Both the position numbers and the translations under genes were made by a program. 64,000 nucleotides of DNA, taken from contig NZ_RZNH01000001.1 in the NCBI RefSeq assembly GCF_013141825.1, positions 62,001 to 126,000 of the forward strand. Reading direction: 5' to 3'. This document shows positions 59,654 to 64,000 of the stretch, one piece after another. A model generated the notes under the pieces. That model was not told the DNA's origin, did not search any database, and was given only the letters and a program-made list of their open reading frames with translations. Positions within the stretch are counted from its first letter, which is position 1, and each line of letters opens with the position of its first letter. The stretch is from Marinifilum caeruleilacunae (GTDB lineage Bacteria; Bacteroidota; Bacteroidia; Bacteroidales; Marinifilaceae).

Positions 59654-60484
59654 ATGAACAAAGTTGCGTTAATTACAGGAGCCAACCAAGGATTAGGTTT
59701 TGGTTTATTACAAAAATTAAATGAATTATATGGTGAGAATGACACCATTTACCTGGGCGTTCGCAGACCGGAAGCAGGTGAAGAAGCAATCAAATCAATC
59801 GAAAAAGTAAATGCACGACTGGAAGTCATTCGTTTAGATGTTAGCAAAGAGGAAAGCATTGAAGAAGTAAAAAATGCCATTGTTCAAAAACATGGTGGCA
59901 TCGATTTAGTGATCTCCAATGCTGCGGCACGTATGTCTAAAGAGCTTGCGAATAAGGATCAGGTAGAAGGTTTTATTCAAACCAATAACATGGGAGCCTA
60001 CTACATGTTGAAACATTTCCAACCAAACCTTAAAGCCAATGGTACATTTATGGTAGTAGCAAGTGCCTTTGGTTCACTTTTACATTTAGGTGGTAATCTT
60101 CATTCTCTATTTAATACAGATAATATGAGCTTGAAAGACATCAACAAGGTAATTCAAGATTACGTAATTGATGTAAAAGCAGAAAAGGATTCAGAAAAAG
60201 GATGGCCAGAGTGGATCAATATTCCTTCTAAAATTGCTCAAGTAGCTTTAACTCGTGTAGCAGCAAGAGACGAAGCTGTAAATCATCCTGAAAAAAACAC
60301 AAAGATCTATTCTGTTTGCCCGGGTTTGGTTGATACCGATGCTTCCAGACCATTTTTCGATAATATGCACGAAGCTCAATCGCCTTACGATGCTGCTGGA
60401 CACATCATCAACCTAATTGACAACTCTACAGGTGAATACTCGGGTAAGTTGATACAGTTTGGGAAAGAATTACCTTGGAATTAA
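59654..60484 (+). CDS. SDR-family protein lacking the catalytic tyrosine
   Basis: The 276-residue protein is related to carbonyl-reductase-type SDRs: ITGANQGLGFGLLQKL (cofactor), RLDVSKEESIEEVK, ISNAAARMSKEL and CPGLVDTDAS. At the YxxxK position the sequence reads INIPSKIAQ, so the Lys is kept but the Tyr is replaced by Asn. The activity may therefore be altered or lost. It is the first gene behind promoter element B copy 2. Confidence 0.85.
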   Translation: MNKVALITGANQGLGFGLLQKLNELYGENDTIYLGVRRPEAGEEAIKSIEKVNARLEVIRLDVSKEESIEEVKNAIVQKHGGIDLVISNAAARMSKELANKDQVEGFIQTNNMGAYYMLKHFQPNLKANGTFMVVASAFGSLLHLGGNLHSLFNTDNMSLKDINKVIQDYVIDVKAEKDSEKGWPEWINIPSKIAQVALTRVAARDEAVNHPEKNTKIYSVCPGLVDTDASRPFFDNMHEAQSPYDAAGHIINLIDNSTGEYSGKLIQFGKELPWN

Positions 60485-60510
60485 TCAATCGCAAAAAATA
60501 TAAAATAGAT

Positions 60511-61500
60511 ATGAAAGCAATTCAAATTACTAAAAACGGCGGTGCCGAAGTACTGCAATATAAAGAAGTACAAACTCCTGTTCCTACAGAAGGACAAGTA
60601 TTAATTAAAGTTCATGCAGCACCTGTTAATTTTATCGATACTATTTTACGAGAAGGAAATATGCCTCCGGGTATGATGCCTGAACTGCCTTTTATTCCGG
60701 GAGTTGAAGGAACAGGTATTATTGAGGATGCCAATGGTACGCATTTGCAAAAAGGTGATAAAGTTGCATTTCTAGGTGTAATTGGTTCTTCGGTTTATGC
60801 CGAATATGCTTTGGTAGATGCCAATAAACTGGTTGTTTTAAACGAAGATGCAAATTTACAGGAAGCTGCGGTATTGCCTGTCAATTACTTCACAGCTTAC
60901 CATATGCTAAAAAATGTTGCCAAAGTTGAGGCAGGAAAAACGGCTTTAATTTATGCTGCATCGGGTGGTGTTGGTACCGCTTTAATTCAGATTGCAAAAT
61001 TATTGGATCTGAAAATTGTGGCCTTGGAACGCAGAGATGAAAAAGTTGAAAATGCTTTACAAATGGGCGCTGATTTTGCCTTTAATACAAGCAATGAAAA
61101 TTGGATGGAGCAGGTAAAAAAAGCGGTTGGCGAAAACGGCATCAACTATGTATTCAATCCAGTGGCTGGCGATAGTATTAAAAACGACCTGGAATTGATA
61201 GCTCCACTTGGACATATCGTTGTTTTTGGTTTTCTGGGAGGTATGGGAGAATTTAATTTGTTGCAAGAGTTAATGAATAATTTCAGCAAAGCTCCAAGCA
61301 TTTCTTTTTCTGAATTATATGCCACATACTTTAACAATTACCCATTGGTAGATAGCGGATTGAAAGAACTTTACCAATGGCTAGACGAGGGCAAAATTAA
61401 ACCTGTATATGAAAGCATGCCATTGAATGAAGCCAAAGCTGCTCATGAAAAATTGGAAAAAGGTTTGGTACGAGGTAAACTAATTTTAACAGTGGATTAA
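60511..61500 (+). CDS. zinc-independent NADPH:quinone reductase (MDR superfamily)
   Basis: The 329-residue medium-chain reductase starts MKAIQITKNGGAEVLQYK. The cofactor motif ASGGVGTALIQIAKLL lies near residue 150, and no zinc-ligand cysteine or histidine cluster is visible. This matches quinone oxidoreductase (QOR) members. The frame reads back to 60475 in the preceding gene, but the ATG at 60511 fits the family. It is between an SDR gene and a SnoaL-like gene in one operon. Confidence 0.9.
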   Translation: MKAIQITKNGGAEVLQYKEVQTPVPTEGQVLIKVHAAPVNFIDTILREGNMPPGMMPELPFIPGVEGTGIIEDANGTHLQKGDKVAFLGVIGSSVYAEYALVDANKLVVLNEDANLQEAAVLPVNYFTAYHMLKNVAKVEAGKTALIYAASGGVGTALIQIAKLLDLKIVALERRDEKVENALQMGADFAFNTSNENWMEQVKKAVGENGINYVFNPVAGDSIKNDLELIAPLGHIVVFGFLGGMGEFNLLQELMNNFSKAPSISFSELYATYFNNYPLVDSGLKELYQWLDEGKIKPVYESMPLNEAKAAHEKLEKGLVRGKLILTVD

Positions 61501-61504
61501 TTCT

Positions 61505-61936
61505 ATGAAAACTGCAAATAAGCATAAAGAAAGTGTATTGGCTTTTTATCAAGCCATTGAAGAAATGAATACAGATGCTTTGGTGAGATTATTTAGTGAG
61601 GATTGCATACACGAAAACCCTTACTCCTCGGATATATTGCCTGAAGGCGCAATTGGTAAAGAAGGTATTCGTGCCTATTGGACCCCGGTATTCGAAAGTT
61701 TTAAGGCAGTTAACATGAGCATAGAGGAAATTTATGCCATGGAAGATCCAGCTATTGTATATGTAAAAGCCCAAGGTAAAGTAATTTTAAAGGATGGCCC
61801 CGATTACAATAACGAATACTTTATGATTTTCAAGTTTGACAAGGAAGGAAAAATCAGACATTACACCGAGGTTTTTAATCCGATTGTGGCCTTGAAATCA
61901 TTCAATTTATTAGATCAACTAAAAACAGATGAATAA
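61505..61936 (+). CDS. SnoaL/NTF2-like protein
   Basis: The 143-residue cone-fold protein begins KHKESVLAFYQAIEEMNTDALVRLFSEDC, the usual SnoaL opening, and continues with GKEGIRAYWTPVFES and MIFKFDKEGKIRHYTEVFNP. It overlaps the next NTF2-like gene by 8 bases, so the two are translationally coupled and may form a heteromer. The ligand or reaction is unknown. Confidence 0.82.
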   Translation: MKTANKHKESVLAFYQAIEEMNTDALVRLFSEDCIHENPYSSDILPEGAIGKEGIRAYWTPVFESFKAVNMSIEEIYAMEDPAIVYVKAQGKVILKDGPDYNNEYFMIFKFDKEGKIRHYTEVFNPIVALKSFNLLDQLKTDE

Positions 61937-62312
61937 AATAAATCACGAACAGCTCGAAAATTTTGTGCACAGTTGGTTTGCAGATTTAGATCAGCTGAAA
62001 GCTCCCGAAGTTTTTCTGGAAAGACTGGATAAAAATTTTGAATTCAACATTTATGGTAGCAAGCTTTTTGGTCACAAGGGATTTTTGAGTATTTACAGTG
62101 GAATGCAAGTGAAATCGGACTTTACTGCACATCATATCGCAAGCAATATCGTTTCAAAACAGGTATCTGGCGAACTTTTTCAAATCAATTTTGATATCGC
62201 TCTTGAGCAACACATTGCCAACAATGTTGTGAGCAGGTCTGAATCGCTTGAAGAGTGGTTGGTGAAAAAGGAAAATGAAAAGCTAATCATCATGACATAC
62301 GCTATTATTTAG
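61929..62312 (+). CDS. NTF2-like protein
   Basis: The 127-residue protein has a weak but recognisable NTF2/SnoaL pattern: ENFVHSWFADLDQLKAPEVFLERL, FGHKGFLSIYSGMQ and a C-terminal beta-sheet (FQINFDIALEQHIANNVVS). It overlaps the preceding SnoaL-like gene by 8 bases. It resembles the C-terminal domain of the 45981 fusion at the HEGF/HKGF motif. Confidence 0.72.
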   Translation: MNKINHEQLENFVHSWFADLDQLKAPEVFLERLDKNFEFNIYGSKLFGHKGFLSIYSGMQVKSDFTAHHIASNIVSKQVSGELFQINFDIALEQHIANNVVSRSESLEEWLVKKENEKLIIMTYAII

Positions 62313-62331
62313 GATCAGAAGAGAAAAACAA

Positions 62332-63120
62332 ATGAAAACAATATTAATTACAGGCGCTACCGATGGTTTGGGAAAAGCAGTGGCTCTCGATTTGGCAAAA
62401 GATGGTCATCGTTTACTATTGCATGGACGCAATCCTAAACGAGGAGAAGCACTTCTGAAGCAAATTGAAAAAGAAACCGGTAACACCAGGTTGAAATACT
62501 ACAATGCCGATTTTGCCGAATTATCACAAATAAAGCAGTTGGCAAAGGAAGTATTGGAGCAAGAACAAGAGCTGGATGTTTTAATCAACAATGCTGGTTT
62601 GGGCATTGAAGCATCACGCCGAAGCAGTGAAGATGGGAATGAAATGCTATGGCAGGTGAACTATTTGGGAACCTACATACTAACAAAGCTACTAAGGCCA
62701 CTTTTAAAAAAATCGGCTCCTTCGCGAATTGTACAGGTGGCTTCTGCGGGACAAGCGGCTCTTAATTTTGATGATATCAACCAGGAAAAGAACTGGAGCG
62801 GTTACCAGGGCTATTGCCAGTCGAAACTGGCGCAAATTATGCTGACAATCGAACTGGCTGATGAATATGCCAAAGATGGAATTAGCATGAACGCTTTGCA
62901 TCCGGCCAGTTTAATGCCAACAAAGATTGTGCAGTCGCCAATCGATACCATTCCCGATGGCGTAAAATCGGTGGTAAAACTTGCCGTAAACGAAAAGCTT
63001 GCCAATGCCAGCGGCAAATACTTTTTTAAAAGAACACAGGACAAAGCAGATGCTACTGCTTACGATGAACAAGCCAGGAGGCAACTGATGGAACTTTCGT
63101 TAAAAATGACAGGGGTTTAG
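62332..63120 (+). CDS. short-chain dehydrogenase/reductase
   Basis: The 262-residue SDR has ITGATDGLGKAVALDLAK (cofactor), VLINNAGLGIE, the catalytic Ser in VQVASAGQ and YxxxK in YCQSKLAQIMLTIEL. It resembles the retinol-dehydrogenase/WW-oxidoreductase-like group. Last gene of the element B copy 2 operon, with a terminator 36 bases after the stop. Confidence 0.9.
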   Translation: MKTILITGATDGLGKAVALDLAKDGHRLLLHGRNPKRGEALLKQIEKETGNTRLKYYNADFAELSQIKQLAKEVLEQEQELDVLINNAGLGIEASRRSSEDGNEMLWQVNYLGTYILTKLLRPLLKKSAPSRIVQVASAGQAALNFDDINQEKNWSGYQGYCQSKLAQIMLTIELADEYAKDGISMNALHPASLMPTKIVQSPIDTIPDGVKSVVKLAVNEKLANASGKYFFKRTQDKADATAYDEQARRQLMELSLKMTGV

Positions 63121-63155
63121 AATGACTTGATTGCTGTTAAACTTTGATTTTGGGA

Positions 63156-63188
63156 TTAGCAGCAACTTTTTAGTTGTTGCTAATTTTT
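63156..63188 (+). terminator. intrinsic terminator of the SDR/QOR operon
   Basis: TTAGCAGCAACT (63156-63167) and AGTTGTTGCTAA (63172-63183) pair with one wobble around a TTTT loop; T residues follow to 63188. Confidence 0.85.
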
Positions 63189-63325
63189 ATTGTATCCCCA
63201 TTCCCATTCCTGCCATCTTACTGTATTGTTATTCGTGCCTTGCATGTAATCTTTTCGAACTGCTCTAATCTCTCCTTTCGGTGATTTGTATAGATGCAAA
63301 ACATCAAAATATATTACTTTTGCAT

Positions 63326-64000
63326 ATGCAACTTTTCAAAACCATAACAGAATACTGCGATGCCATAGGAATTAAAGCTCCCAGGCACCCACATTTCGAT
63401 ATTCGTCGTTTTGAAGAAAATAGTGAGCATATTCGAACCAAAATGCTAGCCTTCCGCCATGAGTTCTACTTTATTGCTGTGCGGACCTATGGCGAAGGAA
63501 AAGTTCGTTCGGGTCATCATACGAAATTCCCCGAAGGCCTTACCATTTATTTTAATACCCCTTTTCAAATTCAATCCTGGGAGATTGATCAGGATTGGTC
63601 GGGATACTATCTCATTTTTTCGCAAGATTTTCTCAGCTCTTCTCATTATTTCGATAGAATTTTAGATGACTTCCCTTTTCTGAAAATGGATCAATCTTTG
63701 CCTTTTGAAATTGAGCAGGAAAATCTGCCTGATATTTTGAATATTTACGATAAAATTAAGAAGGAATATCTTAGCGATGATGAAGACAAGTTCAATTTTA
63801 TCGAAGTACATGTATTGGACTTGTTGAATCATATCAAAAGGCTTTACCGAAAACAATCGGATGGCAAAAGCATTCAGGAACAAATTCATCGAGCTGACTT
63901 ACAATTATTAAAACGATTCGAAGAATTGGTAAAAACTTGCTTTTGCTGCGAAACAAAAGCTGAAGTGTTGGCAAATCCGCACTCTCCTTCGGATTATGCA
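63326..64000 (+). CDS. AraC-family-like regulator, 3' end outside window
   Basis: An open frame from ATG 63326 (MQLFKTITEYCDAIG) runs to the window end without a stop: 225 codons. The sequence (KAPRHPHFDIRRFEENSE, FNTPFQIQSWEIDQDWSGYYLIFSQDFL) matches the N-terminal effector domain of AraC-type regulators as found in this phylum. The HTH domain would lie beyond 64000. A TACTTTTG word (63315-63322) precedes the ATG so closely that the true start could be a later codon. Confidence 0.75.
   Translation, partial: MQLFKTITEYCDAIGIKAPRHPHFDIRRFEENSEHIRTKMLAFRHEFYFIAVRTYGEGKVRSGHHTKFPEGLTIYFNTPFQIQSWEIDQDWSGYYLIFSQDFLSSSHYFDRILDDFPFLKMDQSLPFEIEQENLPDILNIYDKIKKEYLSDDEDKFNFIEVHVLDLLNHIKRLYRKQSDGKSIQEQIHRADLQLLKRFEELVKTCFCCETKAEVLANPHSPSDYA

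Noticed and set aside
45401-63120. Insertion sequence or prophage origin of the redox island
   Set aside because: No transposase, integrase, tRNA gene or direct-repeat boundary is visible; the left edge is an ordinary promoter region and the right edge is not in the window.

Overview
This 64 kb window reads as chromosome of a Bacteroidota bacterium, most likely a marine Marinilabiliales relative (Marinifilaceae-like; that rank is inference). The DNA is AT-rich. Most genes that lie behind a visible promoter carry the Bacteroidota -7 element TAnnTTTG. Several gene orders are typical of the phylum: rpmB-rpmG-DUF4295 upstream of ftsY and rimO, tandem pyrK-pyrD, and a MaeB malic enzyme with a phosphotransacetylase domain. 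I found no rRNA, tRNA, CRISPR array, transposase or prophage gene.

Layout. 1-4.2 kb: end of a YgjP-like metallopeptidase gene, a small membrane protein, a 1 kb AT-rich non-coding stretch, an XRE-type regulator and pyrK-pyrD. 4.3-11.5 kb: a cobamide lower-loop and salvage operon (threonine-phosphate decarboxylase, cbiB, cobU, a lipoprotein with a BPL_N/glutamine-amidotransferase-like fold, two tandem cobT genes, cobS, alpha-ribazole phosphatase) with no corrin-ring genes. 11.7-31.4 kb: mostly housekeeping and envelope genes (glucosaminidase lipoprotein, TPR proteins, malic enzyme, TRIC-like channel, GH130-GT4-GH130 cluster, a double-domain adenylate kinase, a FIST protein with a hybrid histidine kinase, two near-identical TPR proteins, gyrA). 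31.7-40 kb: clpC, tpx, an HU-like protein preceded by a 4 x 22 bp tandem repeat, rimO, ftsY, small ribosomal proteins, a YitT-family protein. 40.3-45.3 kb: a mutagenic-repair style set, with a short second DnaE, a Y-family polymerase and a divergent self-cleaving LexA-like repressor.

45.4-64 kb is the most unusual part. It is an 18 kb accessory island of flavin and NAD(P)H oxidoreductases mixed with six NTF2/SnoaL-like domains and three regulators (one MarR, two AraC). It includes a quinone-reductase/SnoaL fusion, an Old Yellow Enzyme, an NmrA gene broken by one in-frame amber codon, a NosR-like FMN/4Fe-4S membrane protein followed by two flavoenzymes that each carry an N-terminal membrane anchor, an exported ankyrin protein, a Yellow/MRJP-like lipoprotein, and several SDR, AKR and QOR enzymes. 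Regulation is visible in the DNA: three copies of a MarR-type dyad on two promoters; one ~75 bp promoter element repeated at two operons with identical spacing to the -7 box; and a second ~36 bp element shared by two SDR promoters. My working interpretation is an inducible electrophile or quinone response with an extracytoplasmic redox branch. That is inference; the cis-element sharing is directly visible.
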